A DNA stretch of 64,000 bases from Candidatus Gastranaerophilales bacterium (lineage in GTDB: Bacteria; Cyanobacteriota; Vampirovibrionia; Gastranaerophilales; Gastranaerophilaceae). Both the position numbers and the translations under genes were made by a program. Under the pieces are notes generated by a model. The model was not told the DNA's origin and ran no database searches. It saw nothing but the letters and a program-made list of their open reading frames with translations. The stretch is taken from the NCBI GenBank assembly GCA_944324905.1, contig CALUYB010000004.1, forward strand, positions 1-64,000, written 5' to 3'. Below, in pieces: positions 19,248-28,932 of this stretch. How positions within the stretch are numbered: the first letter of the stretch is position 1; each line of letters opens with the position of its first letter.

Positions 19248-22061
19248 TTAACATTTAATTGCTTGAGCGCAATCCTCGCAAATACCGTCAGCGTTTAGCT
19301 CGCGATATTTCCAGCAGCGTTCACACTTTTTGCCCGTAGCTTTTTGAACTTTTACCTTATAGCCATCTTGTTCAAATTCGCTTACAGCTTCAAATTTCGC
19401 GCTATCGTCCACAAAAACGTGTGATACAATGTATAAGTCGCCTAAATCATTTTTGTATTTTTCAAGCAATTTTTGATTATCAGCATTTTCACTTTGAATT
19501 AAAATGTCGACCTCTAATGAGCTTCCAACAATTTTTTCATCACCTGAGCGCAAAGGTTCAATCGCATGAGATACAATATCACGTGTTTTTAAAAGCTCGC
19601 TAAATTCTTTTTCAAGCTCCATATTATCCCACTGCGGCTTAACTTCGACCCAATCAGAAAGCAAAATGCTCTCTAATCCGCCTTTTTGACACTCGGGCAT
19701 ATTTTGCCAAATGTCCTCAGCCTGATGGGGCATAACAGGAACTAAAATTCTAACAAGCGTTTGCAATATTTCATACATAACACTTTGACAAGCTCGACGG
19801 GACAATGATTTTTTGCCTGATGTATAGAGTCTGTCTTTTACAATATCAAGATAAAATGAGCTTAAGTCAACTGCTGCAAAGTTTTGCAGATATTGGAAAT
19901 ATTTGTAAAACTCGTAATTTTCAAAAGCTTCATTTACATTTTTAACAAGCGCATTTAACCTTGAAAGCGCAAATTTATCAATGCTTTTAAGGTTTTCATA
20001 AGGTACATAGTCGCTCTTTGGATCAAAATCAAACAAATTACCGAGCAAAAATCTTGCAGTATTTCTTGTTTTTTTGAAAATCTCAACAAGTTGCTTGATG
20101 ATATTTTCGCCGATTTTAATGTCATTTCTGTAATCAACACTTGCAGCCCAAAGCCTTAGTACATCAGCGCCATAAACCTTTGTAACTTCTTGAGGCAAAA
20201 CAACATTGCCTAAAGACTTTGACATCTTGCGGCCTTCGCCGTCAAGCACAAAACCATGGGTCAAAACAGTCTTGTATGGTGCAATACCACGTGTTGCAAC
20301 GCAAGTTAAAAGAGAAGATTGGAACCAGCCGCGGTGTTGATCCGAACCTTCAAGATACATCTCAACAGGGATTGTGCCAAGCTCGTCTGAGCGTTTTTCA
20401 ACAACAGCTGACCAAGATGAACCTGAATCAAACCAAACATCCATAATGTCTGTTTCTTTTTCAAATTCAGCACAACCGCATTCGCACTTAAAGCCTTGCG
20501 GGATAAAATCTTTCGCTTCGTATTTAACCCAAGCGTCAGAAGATTCTTTTTCAAATTTTTCCGCAATCAAGTTAATTGTTTCATCAGTTACAATTGCTTT
20601 ACCGCATTTTTTGCAGTAAAGAACAGGAATCGGCACGCCCCAAGCTCTTTGACGTGAAATACACCAGTCTGAGCGGTTTTCAACCATGTTTGAAATTCTC
20701 TTTTCGCCTGCTGCTGGAATCCACTGCACGTTTTTAATTGCTTCAAGAGTTTGATTTTTATATTCGCCAACGCGCACAAACCACTGCGGAGTTGCCCTGT
20801 ACATAACAGGATTTTTACATCTCCAGCAATGCGGGTAGCTGTGTGTTATAGGCGATTCTTTAATTAGCGCGCCCAACTCTTTTAATTTGTCTATAACAAT
20901 AGAATTGCCTTTGTAATAAGGAACACCCTCTAGCTCGCTTACTTGAGAAGTCCAACGACCCTTAGAATCAAAAGGCGAGAATGTTTCTATACCGTATTTT
21001 TGGCAAACTTCCCAGTCTTCAAGACCATGACCCGGGGCAGTATGAACTGCACCTGTACCGGCGTCAAGCGTTACATGCTCTCCGACTAAAATCGGTGAAA
21101 ATCTGTCATACATTGGGTGTTTAGTTTTAAGATTTTCAAGTTGCGAGCCTAAAACTGTTGAGCCAAGGAGTTTTACGCCATCCCATTCGACATCTTTTGT
21201 AAAGCTTTCTAAAAGTTCTTTTGCAACAATATAATTTGCGCCTTCATATTCAAAAATTTGATATTCAAAGTCAGGATGCAAGCTGATTGCCATATTTGAG
21301 GGAATTGTCCAAGGGGTTGTTGTCCAAATTACGCTGTATAATGGTAAATTCGACTCAACATTTGCCATTTTGTATATTTTTTTACAGTCTTCATCAATAA
21401 ATTTGAATTTTACATAAATTGACTCTGATGTATGATCAGCGTATTCAACTTCAGCTTCAGCAAGTGCTGTTTCGCAGCTTGCACACCAGTAAACAGGTTT
21501 TAAACCTTTTTCAATGTATCCTTTTTTGTACATTTCATAAAATATGCGGATTTGTTGAGCTTCAAACTCAGGAGCAATTGACAAATAAGGGTTTTCCCAA
21601 TTACCTAAAACGCCCAAGCGTCTAAAGTTTGCCTCTTGCCCTTTTAGATTTTTAAGCGCAAATTCTCTGCACTTTTGCCTTAATTCATAAGGTGTAATTG
21701 CTTCTCTGCCGCCTTTTATGTTTTTTACAACAGCATTTTCAATAGGTAAACCATGGGCGTCATAGCCTGGTACATAAGGGGCATAGTAGCCTTTTTGCGA
21801 TTTATATTTAATAACTATATCTTTTAAAATTTTATTAAGTGCAGTTCCTATATGGATTTTATCTGAACTTAAATATGGAGGGCCATCGTGTAGAATGAAT
21901 TTATTTGTTTTATCCCTTTGAGCAATATTTTTTTCATAAATTTTGTTGTCTTCCCAAAATTTTTGAATTTCAACTTCTCTAACAGGTGCATTTGCACGCA
22001 TTGCAAGAGTTGTTTGCGGCAAGTTAAGTGTATTTTTAAATTCTTTCTTTTCCTCTGGCAT
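19248..22061 (-). CDS. ileS: Isoleucyl-tRNA synthetase
   Basis: Charges tRNA-Ile. At 937 aa it has the bacterial IleS length. The class I signature is present as DGPPYLSSDKIHIGTALN (HIGT in the HIGH position), with the second signature KMSKSLGNVV. The editing (CP1) region carries TTPWTIPSNMAI and GTGAVHTAPGHGLEDW. A C-terminal zinc finger (CERCWKY then CEDC) identifies the bacterial-type enzyme. The ATG is preceded by GAGGAATTTAGGAT. It is divergent from hisG with a 124-bp gap; no T-box-like leader is evident. Confidence 0.97.
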   Translation of the reverse strand: MPEEKKEFKNTLNLPQTTLAMRANAPVREVEIQKFWEDNKIYEKNIAQRDKTNKFILHDGPPYLSSDKIHIGTALNKILKDIVIKYKSQKGYYAPYVPGYDAHGLPIENAVVKNIKGGREAITPYELRQKCREFALKNLKGQEANFRRLGVLGNWENPYLSIAPEFEAQQIRIFYEMYKKGYIEKGLKPVYWCASCETALAEAEVEYADHTSESIYVKFKFIDEDCKKIYKMANVESNLPLYSVIWTTTPWTIPSNMAISLHPDFEYQIFEYEGANYIVAKELLESFTKDVEWDGVKLLGSTVLGSQLENLKTKHPMYDRFSPILVGEHVTLDAGTGAVHTAPGHGLEDWEVCQKYGIETFSPFDSKGRWTSQVSELEGVPYYKGNSIVIDKLKELGALIKESPITHSYPHCWRCKNPVMYRATPQWFVRVGEYKNQTLEAIKNVQWIPAAGEKRISNMVENRSDWCISRQRAWGVPIPVLYCKKCGKAIVTDETINLIAEKFEKESSDAWVKYEAKDFIPQGFKCECGCAEFEKETDIMDVWFDSGSSWSAVVEKRSDELGTIPVEMYLEGSDQHRGWFQSSLLTCVATRGIAPYKTVLTHGFVLDGEGRKMSKSLGNVVLPQEVTKVYGADVLRLWAASVDYRNDIKIGENIIKQLVEIFKKTRNTARFLLGNLFDFDPKSDYVPYENLKSIDKFALSRLNALVKNVNEAFENYEFYKYFQYLQNFAAVDLSSFYLDIVKDRLYTSGKKSLSRRACQSVMYEILQTLVRILVPVMPHQAEDIWQNMPECQKGGLESILLSDWVEVKPQWDNMELEKEFSELLKTRDIVSHAIEPLRSGDEKIVGSSLEVDILIQSENADNQKLLEKYKNDLGDLYIVSHVFVDDSAKFEAVSEFEQDGYKVKVQKATGKKCERCWKYRELNADGICEDCAQAIKC

Positions 22062-22171
22062 ATCCTAAATTCCTCATATGTTTATATAAATATTTTATGA
22101 TAAAAATATTTATTTTCAAAATTTTAAACAACAAAAAACAATATGATTTTATTGCATTTTACCGTTTTTGT

Positions 22172-22177
22172 GATAAT
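22172..22177 (+). promoter_or_regulatory. -10 box of hisG (candidate leaderless or near-leaderless)
   Basis: GATAAT ends 8 nt before the hisG ATG; no Shine-Dalgarno sequence lies between. The -35 region is weak. Confidence 0.45.
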
Positions 22178-22185
22178 TTTAAGCT

Positions 22186-23055
22186 ATGGACAACACATTA
22201 AAAATAGCTATTCCTAACAAAGGAAGGCTTTCAACAAAAATTTATGAACTTTTAAACAACGCAGGGCTTAGCTTTGGGACAAAAGATGAAAGGTGTCTTA
22301 AAATCGCAACTCGTGATGGCAAATATTCTTTGATTTTTGTCAGAACACAAGACATACCAAGGTTTTTAGACGCAAAAGTAGCAGATGTTGGCTTTACAGG
22401 CTGGGATGTAGTTACAGAAGTTGGCGTTGAGCTTGATAAAATTAAAGAATTTGACTTTGGTTATTGCGAAATGGTTGTAGCAGTAAAAGATGATGACCCT
22501 TATAAAACTGTTCAAGACCTGCCAAATGAAATAAATGTTGCAACATCTTTTCCAAACATTGCAAAAAAATATTTTGAAAAATTAGGCAAAAAAGCACACG
22601 TAATCGAAGTTTCAGGCGCAGTTGAAATTACGCCATCACTTGGGCTTTCAGATGTCGTAATTGATATAACATCAACAGGTTCAACTCTAAAATCAAATCG
22701 CCTCAGAATAATTGATAAAATCCTAAATTCAAGTGCGGTTGTGGTTGCAAGAAAAAATCTTGAAGAAGATAAGCAAAAAAAATTAAACTCTTTAATAAGG
22801 GCGCTAAACTCTGTTATTGACGCTCAAGATAAAAAATATTTAATGGTACATGTGCCAAAAGATAAAATTGATGAGGTTAAAAGCTTTATGCCGGGGCTTT
22901 CATCTCCTACAGTTACGCAGCTTTGGGGTGATAGCGAAAATGTTGTAATTCACGTTGTTGTAGATAAAGACAAGGTTTATGACAGCATAGACCACCTAAA
23001 AGCTATTGGCGGTAAGGGTATTTTAATTTTAACAGTCGATCAAATGGTGCAATAA
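22186..23055 (+). CDS. hisG: ATP phosphoribosyltransferase (long form)
   Basis: First step of histidine synthesis, ATP plus PRPP. At 289 aa it is the long HisG form with a C-terminal ACT-like regulatory domain (LMVHVPKDKIDEV, MPGLSSPTVTQLWG), which normally binds histidine for feedback inhibition and needs no HisZ. The N-terminal catalytic part carries IAIPNKGRLS, VRTQDIPRFLDAKVADVGFTG split over two motifs, and DITSTGSTLKSNRL. It overlaps mazG by 1 nt (TAATG), so the two are probably coupled. No other his gene is nearby. Confidence 0.95.
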   Translation: MDNTLKIAIPNKGRLSTKIYELLNNAGLSFGTKDERCLKIATRDGKYSLIFVRTQDIPRFLDAKVADVGFTGWDVVTEVGVELDKIKEFDFGYCEMVVAVKDDDPYKTVQDLPNEINVATSFPNIAKKYFEKLGKKAHVIEVSGAVEITPSLGLSDVVIDITSTGSTLKSNRLRIIDKILNSSAVVVARKNLEEDKQKKLNSLIRALNSVIDAQDKKYLMVHVPKDKIDEVKSFMPGLSSPTVTQLWGDSENVVIHVVVDKDKVYDSIDHLKAIGGKGILILTVDQMVQ

Positions 23056-23810
23056 TGCAAAGTAATATAGAAAAACTCCTTGAAACAATGCGCATTTTAA
23101 GGGGTGAAAACGGTTGCAAATGGGACAGAGAACAAACGCACAAAAGTGTGCGTGAAAATATGCTCGAAGAAGCGTACGAGGCAATTGATGCCATTAATGC
23201 CAATGATATGAAGCATTTAAAAGAAGAATTGGGTGATGTTCTTTTGCAAGTCGTATTGCATGCTCAAATTGCAGATGACGAGGGCTTTTTCAACTTTGAT
23301 GATGTGGCTAAAACAATTAATGAAAAACTAATACATCGCCATCCACACGTTTTTTCAGACACAAAAGTAGCTGACGTTAAAGAGATTTTATCTAACTGGG
23401 AAAAATTAAAACAAGAGGAAAAACCTCACAGGAAAAGCGTTTTAGATGGCATTTCAAAATCGCAAAGTGCGCTTATGAAAGCACAAAAAATTTCTAAAAA
23501 AGCAGTGAGGGTTGGTTTTGAATGGCAAAATCTTGAACAGCTAAAACAATGTGTACAAAGCGAATTTGAGGAGTTTGAAAAAGCTAAAACTCAAGAGGAA
23601 AAAGAGGAAGAATTTGGCGATATTTTATTTGCACTTGTAAATCTTGCCCGTTGGAACAAAATTGACGCTGAGCAGGCACTTAACATTGCAAATGAAAAAT
23701 TTATAAAAAGATTTAAAAAAATGGAAGAAATAGCTCAAAAACCCTTGCAAGAATTAACTTTTGACGAGTGGGAAGAACTTTGGTCGCAAGCTAAAAAACT
23801 AACTTGCTAA
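23055..23810 (+). CDS. mazG: Nucleoside triphosphate pyrophosphohydrolase MazG
   Basis: House-cleaning enzyme that hydrolyses NTPs and dNTPs to NMP and pyrophosphate. Protein of 251 aa with two MazG domains. The first carries LRGENGCKWDREQTHKSV and EEAYEAIDAI with ELGDVLLQVVLHA (metal-binding EExxE and ExxD). The second carries VRVGFEWQNLEQLKQCVQSE and EEFGDILFALVNLARW. It starts at the last base of the hisG stop region, so the two form one operon. Confidence 0.94.
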   Translation: MQSNIEKLLETMRILRGENGCKWDREQTHKSVRENMLEEAYEAIDAINANDMKHLKEELGDVLLQVVLHAQIADDEGFFNFDDVAKTINEKLIHRHPHVFSDTKVADVKEILSNWEKLKQEEKPHRKSVLDGISKSQSALMKAQKISKKAVRVGFEWQNLEQLKQCVQSEFEEFEKAKTQEEKEEEFGDILFALVNLARWNKIDAEQALNIANEKFIKRFKKMEEIAQKPLQELTFDEWEELWSQAKKLTC

Positions 23811-23814
23811 AACC

Positions 23815-23843
23815 TTTACAGAGTTGCTATTTTAACGTATAAT
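23815..23843 (+). promoter_or_regulatory. Promoter of metallophosphatase gene (leaderless)
   Basis: TTTACA (23815-23820), 17-nt spacer, TATAAT (23838-23843), then 6 nt to the ATG at 23850. Transcription should begin at or next to the start codon. Confidence 0.7.
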
Positions 23844-23849
23844 CAGCCT

Positions 23850-24671
23850 ATGAAAAAAGTTATTTTACTTTTTAGTTTGATGTTCTTTTCTTTAGGTGTG
23901 GTAAATGCTCAAAGTGTTGAATTTTGTGCTGTTTCAAACGTTGGGCTTGAGGTTGACAAATCAACAAAATATGCAGATACAATGACACCAACAATTCAAA
24001 AACTGCTTGATGCTAAAAACCAGATAAATAACAATGGTTGCGAGTTTACGCTATTTTTAGGCGATAATCTAAAAGGGCCTGATAAATATAATCTTGTTAT
24101 GTTTGCAAAAATATTAAGGCAATTTGAAAAACCAACATATGTAAATGTCGGGGATAAAGATGTTTCGCAAACAAAAAATCTTGATAAAAAAGAATTTTAC
24201 AGGGTTTTAAGGATATTTTCAAAAAATAAAATAAGGCAGCTGCCTGATGTAAAAAAAATTAACGGCTTTGCATTTATTTTTATGGATGGCGTAAATCAGT
24301 TTATACCCTCGCAATACGGATATTACAAAGAAGACGAGCTTGCCTTTTTGGATGAAACATTGAAAAAATACAAAAACTACCCTGTCGTTATTGTTGGTCA
24401 TTACCCTGTTTTTGCAAGCGAAGAAATAGCTGAGGACAAATTACCAAACAAAATAAATGATTTTCAGACAGTTCTTTCTCGTTATGATAACGTAGTTGCA
24501 ATTGTTTCAGGTCATCACAATATTGATGACGAGTACACAAAAGACCAAATTTATAACATAAGCGTTCAAGGGCTTAGTCAATCAAACGAATACAAAAAGA
24601 TTTTTATTGATTACGATAAAAAGACAAAAAAAGCTTTTATTAAGACAAGAATTTACAGTGTAGAAAGGTAA
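23850..24671 (+). CDS. Secreted calcineurin-like metallophosphatase
   Basis: Protein of 273 aa with a signal peptide (MKKVILLFSLMFFSLGVVNA). The phosphoesterase motif blocks are recognisable but some are altered: LFLGDN (GD block), NVGDKD where GNHD/E is usual, IVGHYPVF and IVSGHHN for the histidine metal ligands. The substrate is unknown; periplasmic location is expected. It precedes an ArnT-like glycosyltransferase by 15 nt and may be co-transcribed with it. The missing first DxH block leaves catalysis uncertain. Confidence 0.75.
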   Translation: MKKVILLFSLMFFSLGVVNAQSVEFCAVSNVGLEVDKSTKYADTMTPTIQKLLDAKNQINNNGCEFTLFLGDNLKGPDKYNLVMFAKILRQFEKPTYVNVGDKDVSQTKNLDKKEFYRVLRIFSKNKIRQLPDVKKINGFAFIFMDGVNQFIPSQYGYYKEDELAFLDETLKKYKNYPVVIVGHYPVFASEEIAEDKLPNKINDFQTVLSRYDNVVAIVSGHHNIDDEYTKDQIYNISVQGLSQSNEYKKIFIDYDKKTKKAFIKTRIYSVER

Positions 24672-24686
24672 AATAAGGAGTTTATA

Positions 24687-26411
24687 ATGGAGCAATTCTA
24701 TTTAAAAATCAAAACACTGTGCCAAAAATATTCAACCCTTTTGAATATTATCATTCTGGCACTTTTTTGTTATTTATTTTTGTTTCACAATTTAGGAGTT
24801 TATCCGCTTATAGACGTCGATGAAACAAGATATGTAAACATGTCGCGCGATATGTTCTTTTTAAAAGATTATGTAACACCATATTTGAATTTTGAAAATT
24901 TCCTTGAAAAACCACCACTGTATTTTTGGTTAAACGTGGTTGCTTACCATATTTTTAACGACACAGGTGTTTTTGTTTCACGTTTTGCAAACGCAATGCT
25001 TGGGGCGTTTAGCGTATTTTTCACATACTTTTTTGCATCAAAAACCATGCAGGCAAAATCTTATGGTTTAATTTGCGCTTTTGTTCTTTTAAGCTCAGGC
25101 TGGTTTTTAATTTTATCTCATATTGCAATACTAGATATGGGATTTATGGCTTTTTCAATGGCAGCAATATACTGCGCAATTTTAAGTGAATTTTCTAAAG
25201 AACAAAATAAAAAATATTGCTGGTACTTTGCCTATTTCTTTATGGCATTATCAGTTCTTGCAAAAGGCTTAATAGGGATAATTATCCCTGCTATGGTAGT
25301 ATTCTTGTGCTTTTTGGCATTTAGAAAAGTAAAAGAACTTTTTAAACCAATAAACATTATCCCCGGGATTATAATTTTCCTTTTAATTGCTGCACCTTGG
25401 CATATACTCGTCTACAAAGCGCATGGTATGGCTTGGTTTAACGACTACATTGTAAAACATCATTTTGCAAGATTTATTGACTCATCTATGGGTCTTGGCA
25501 GAAAACAACCGTTTTTATTTTACGTTCCAATAGTCCTTATGGGAGTAATGCCTTGGACAATTTCCTTTATCTCTCAAATATTAAGGGGTATAAAATCTGC
25601 ATTTAAAAACTATAAAGCAGCAAAATCAATTAAAGTTTGGTTTACATCAGACACTAATGACAAAAAAATAATTCTTTTTGCGGTAATTTATGCACTTTCA
25701 ACTTTAATATTTTTCTCTGTATCAAGCTCAAAATTGCCAACTTACGCACTAACGCTATTCCCTGCATTAGCGCTAATTATAGGTTACTTTTGGTGGGGTT
25801 ATGTATGTTATGACAAATATACAAAAAATATTAAAATCTCAAGCTTAATTACCTTTGTAATACTTATTTTAGCAGGAATTATAGGGGCGGTATTTTTCTA
25901 CTATCCGCCACAAGCACTTGGCGAACACATAAATCATATGAGTGGATTTTATAATTACATTTGCACCTGGTTTATCGTTATGCCTTTAATCGGCTGCCTG
26001 TGCTTAATTGCAAAAAACCATGCGCTGCTGTTTATTTCAAATGTATTTTTAATGCTTGGCGTTATGTTAATTTCAACTGTTCACATTTTCCCAATGATAA
26101 CAAATTACGGTCAAAGTGAGCTTGAATCGTTCTCAAAAATGGCAGCAGCTGAAACAAGCAACGAACTTGTGACATTTGGTTTTGCAAGAAAATACTCGCT
26201 AATGAATGATTTTGACAAGAAAATTATCTACATTACAACCGTAAATAATGAAAATATTGAAAAATTCAAACAAGCAACTAAACCTAATGAGAACCAAAAA
26301 ATCTATGTAATAGTTGAAAATGACCTTTATGAAACATTCAAACCAACAGGGCTGTTTAACAACTTCAATACTGTAGAAAAAGCAAAAAGGTATATTTTGC
26401 TTGTAAAATAA
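24687..26411 (+). CDS. GT39/ArnT-like polyprenyl-linked glycosyltransferase
   Basis: Integral membrane protein of 574 aa with about 12 hydrophobic segments. The N-terminal loop has the ArnT/PMT pattern DVDETRYVNMSRDMF followed by FLEKPPLYFWL, which holds the catalytic acidic residue of the GT-C fold. ArnT-family enzymes transfer sugars from undecaprenyl phosphate to lipid A or other envelope acceptors on the periplasmic face. A Shine-Dalgarno sequence (AAGGAG) precedes the ATG. The donor and acceptor cannot be told from sequence. Confidence 0.87.
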   Translation: MEQFYLKIKTLCQKYSTLLNIIILALFCYLFLFHNLGVYPLIDVDETRYVNMSRDMFFLKDYVTPYLNFENFLEKPPLYFWLNVVAYHIFNDTGVFVSRFANAMLGAFSVFFTYFFASKTMQAKSYGLICAFVLLSSGWFLILSHIAILDMGFMAFSMAAIYCAILSEFSKEQNKKYCWYFAYFFMALSVLAKGLIGIIIPAMVVFLCFLAFRKVKELFKPINIIPGIIIFLLIAAPWHILVYKAHGMAWFNDYIVKHHFARFIDSSMGLGRKQPFLFYVPIVLMGVMPWTISFISQILRGIKSAFKNYKAAKSIKVWFTSDTNDKKIILFAVIYALSTLIFFSVSSSKLPTYALTLFPALALIIGYFWWGYVCYDKYTKNIKISSLITFVILILAGIIGAVFFYYPPQALGEHINHMSGFYNYICTWFIVMPLIGCLCLIAKNHALLFISNVFLMLGVMLISTVHIFPMITNYGQSELESFSKMAAAETSNELVTFGFARKYSLMNDFDKKIIYITTVNNENIEKFKQATKPNENQKIYVIVENDLYETFKPTGLFNNFNTVEKAKRYILLVK

Positions 26412-26413
26412 GG

Positions 26414-28117
26414 CTATAGAGGAATAACAATGCAAAACTCGGTACAGTATGTATCGGGTTTTGTTTTATCAGATTTTTTACAGTTAAACGAAATTTCGCC
26501 TTTGTGTTTTTCTATGATTTTCTTACAAATTGCAAGCCCTAAGCCTGTACCCTCGCCAACTTTTTTTGTAGTAAAACCTGCTTGAAAAATCTTTTTTCTG
26601 TCTTTTTCCTCAATTCCAAAGCCATTGTCTTTAATAGATACAAGCAGTTTATTTTCTTGCATTTGGGTTGTTATTTCAATACTTGCGCCATACTCACCAA
26701 TTTTTTGAACTTTTTTTTCAATTGACTGAATTGCGTTCATAAGTATGTTTAAAAAAACTTGATTTAACATATTTGGATAACATTTTACAAGCGGTATTTC
26801 GCCATATTTTTTATCAATTTTAATTCCTTTTTTTGTTTTGTGTTTCAACAAATCAAGCGTCAAATCAAGCTCTTGATTAATATCAGCCTCCTGCTGCACC
26901 ATCTCATCCAGTCTTACAAAGCGTTTTAGAGATTGGACAAGGTTATTAATACGCTTAATTGCCTCATGGTCAATTGAATTTAAATCCTTTAAAATTTCAA
27001 TATTTTCAGGGCTGTTATCATAAATTTTCTTTGCTATTTCATTGTTTGCGCTGATTGAAGCAAGCGGAGTGTTTATTTCATGGGCAACTGAGGCAATCAA
27101 CTGACCCAAAGACGCCATTTTTTCTGCATTTATAAGTTGCAACTGGGTTTCTTTCAGCTCTTTTATAGTATCTTCCAGCTCCTCTTTCTTTTTTGTCACT
27201 TGATTAAACAAAATAACCTGAAAAATTGCACTTGAAATTTGCCCTGAAATACCCACTAAAAGCTCTTTTTCAATCTCGCCTATTTCTTTTTTGGGAGTAA
27301 AAATAACGATAATCCCTAAAACCTCAGAACTTTTTATAACAGGCATAATAATCCTGTTTAACGGGGATTTTAGAGGCTCTTTAGAATCATTGTGCTCTTT
27401 AAGGCAAAATTGAAAAGAATTTCTCCCATCGTAAATATTTTTTAAAACATTTTTATCATAACTTAAAACCTCTCCTGTTTGAGAAGAAAAAGAGGAGGGG
27501 TAAACGTACTCTAATATAAATTTTTCCTTAGTTTCAGAGGCATAATACACCTTATGCGCCCCAAAAATCATGCTCAACTCTTTTAGCGCAGTCCTAATCA
27601 GGCTTTTTGTATCCAGCGTTTCTCTTATGCTCGTTGAAATCCTATTCAAAAGTGCCATTTTAAGGGCTTGATTTTGCGCTTTTGAATTTGTATTTGAAAA
27701 TTCTAAATTTTGAATTTTCAAAACTTCGTTTTCTTTTCTTATTTTTTCAAGCTCAAGTTCTTTTGTAACATCATAAAAATACACGACTTTATACTTTTTA
27801 AAAGTAAAAGATTTTATAATGTAATACAAAAATTTACGCTCCTCGAGTTGATAAAGAGCGTAAGTTGTAAAATCTGTAGTCGCCTTAATTGCAGCAATAA
27901 TAGGCGAATAAGACATAAGCTCACTTGTTTCAAGCAAACAAATATCGCAGTAAAATTTGTAGTTCAATTTTTTTAAAGCGTCAAAACCCAAAGACCCGTC
28001 AAGCTTTACAAAAGCCTTGCCAAAAGCTTTGTTGCAGTATAAAATTTGCTCGTTAATATCATAAATTATTACCGGTTCTTTTAAATTATGATAAAAACTT
28101 CTTAAAATTTTACTCAT
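26414..28117 (-). CDS. Soluble PAS-GAF histidine kinase
   Basis: Protein of 567 aa without membrane segments, so a cytoplasmic sensor. Order: PAS-like domain (about 5-115, EPVIIYDINEQILYCNKAFG), a coiled coil, a GAF-like domain (about 165-315), a second coiled coil, and HisKA with the phospho-accepting His in SVAHEINTPLASISA (near 347). HATPase_c follows, with an N box (NILMNAIQSIE), G1 (DNGFGIEEKD) and G2 (GEGTGLGLAICKKI). It lies 7 nt downstream of a MerR-like gene on the same strand. No response regulator is adjacent; the REC-STAS protein at 43008 is one candidate partner, by inference only. Confidence 0.9.
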   Translation of the reverse strand: MSKILRSFYHNLKEPVIIYDINEQILYCNKAFGKAFVKLDGSLGFDALKKLNYKFYCDICLLETSELMSYSPIIAAIKATTDFTTYALYQLEERKFLYYIIKSFTFKKYKVVYFYDVTKELELEKIRKENEVLKIQNLEFSNTNSKAQNQALKMALLNRISTSIRETLDTKSLIRTALKELSMIFGAHKVYYASETKEKFILEYVYPSSFSSQTGEVLSYDKNVLKNIYDGRNSFQFCLKEHNDSKEPLKSPLNRIIMPVIKSSEVLGIIVIFTPKKEIGEIEKELLVGISGQISSAIFQVILFNQVTKKKEELEDTIKELKETQLQLINAEKMASLGQLIASVAHEINTPLASISANNEIAKKIYDNSPENIEILKDLNSIDHEAIKRINNLVQSLKRFVRLDEMVQQEADINQELDLTLDLLKHKTKKGIKIDKKYGEIPLVKCYPNMLNQVFLNILMNAIQSIEKKVQKIGEYGASIEITTQMQENKLLVSIKDNGFGIEEKDRKKIFQAGFTTKKVGEGTGLGLAICKKIIEKHKGEISFNCKKSDKTKPDTYCTEFCIVIPL

Positions 28118-28124
28118 ATTTTAT

Positions 28125-28799
28125 CTATAAAACAAAGTCATCTGTAGACTTTTTAACGTAAAGCCCAAGCCCTATTGGTTTATAGCTGGCATTTTCATTC
28201 TTTAAGCTGAAATTTTCTTTATTTAGCTCGTTCAATCTCTGTCTTAGTGTTTCATTTTCAGTTTTAGATCGAATAAGCTCGACAATAATTTCATCTAAGC
28301 CATCCATTTTTTCGCTTAGAACATCAGAAATTTTTGAAACTATACTATTTTCCAGATTTTCCAGTTTGGAGCTCATATCTAAAGCCTGATAAGATGCGTA
28401 AGATGCAACAGCATTTTCCTTGTTATATCTTGACTTTGCACGAGTCAAAAAGTTCCCTTCACTCAAACTTACAACTGATGTTTCTGTATCTTGAAGTCCC
28501 ATTTTCTCCTCTTGTTTTTTAAGCTTCATACGCTCAACCACTCTATCCACTTTTTCCTTTTTCAAATCAGAACTTGTACGTGTATGTTCGTATAGTTCTT
28601 TTACTTTTCTTAGAACATCTATATCACTTTTTGAAAAATAAACATTTCCAAAACCGTCTTTTTTTGGTTTTAAGCATGCCTTTTGACACCAGCTTGATAC
28701 TTGCGCAGCGCTAGTATTTAAGATTTCTTGCACTTGACTTGCGTTAACAATTTCTTCGACATTAGTATCTGTTGCTTGATTGGCTGTATAACTTCTCAC
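28125..28799 (-). CDS. MerR-like HTH protein with coiled coil
   Basis: Protein of 224 aa. Residues about 18-70 form a MerR/HTH_17-like winged helix (VQEILNTSAAQVSSWCQKAC, then GNVYFSKSDIDVLRKVKELY). A basic linker follows, then a leucine-rich coiled coil in the last third (LENLENSIVSKI, ENETLRQRLNELNKENFSL). It probably dimerises and binds DNA. The start is GTG with GAGGA upstream, behind a TATAAT box. It is in one operon with the soluble histidine kinase, which suggests a joint regulatory role; targets are unknown. Confidence 0.75.
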   Translation of the reverse strand: MRSYTANQATDTNVEEIVNASQVQEILNTSAAQVSSWCQKACLKPKKDGFGNVYFSKSDIDVLRKVKELYEHTRTSSDLKKEKVDRVVERMKLKKQEEKMGLQDTETSVVSLSEGNFLTRAKSRYNKENAVASYASYQALDMSSKLENLENSIVSKISDVLSEKMDGLDEIIVELIRSKTENETLRQRLNELNKENFSLKNENASYKPIGLGLYVKKSTDDFVL

Positions 28800-28868
28800 C
28801 TGATAAATTCCTCAAAAACTAGATACCAATATTATAGTTTAAATTTTTCCAAAAAAGTAATTTTATTA

Positions 28869-28897
28869 TTTAAATTTTACAAAAATTGTAATATAAT
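28869..28897 (+). promoter_or_regulatory. Promoter of tmk operon
   Basis: TTTAAA (28869-28874), 17-nt spacer, TATAAT (28892-28897). This leaves a leader of about 29 nt before the tmk ATG. Confidence 0.55.
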
Positions 28898-28932
28898 TTT
28901 AAAAGTAAGACGGATAGGGGATTTCAGTTTAA

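Noticed and set aside
22062-22185. T-box or other riboswitch in the ileS/hisG intergenic region
   Set aside because: The 124-bp gap is AT-rich without a conserved stem or terminator-antiterminator pair, and hisG appears to start almost leaderless.
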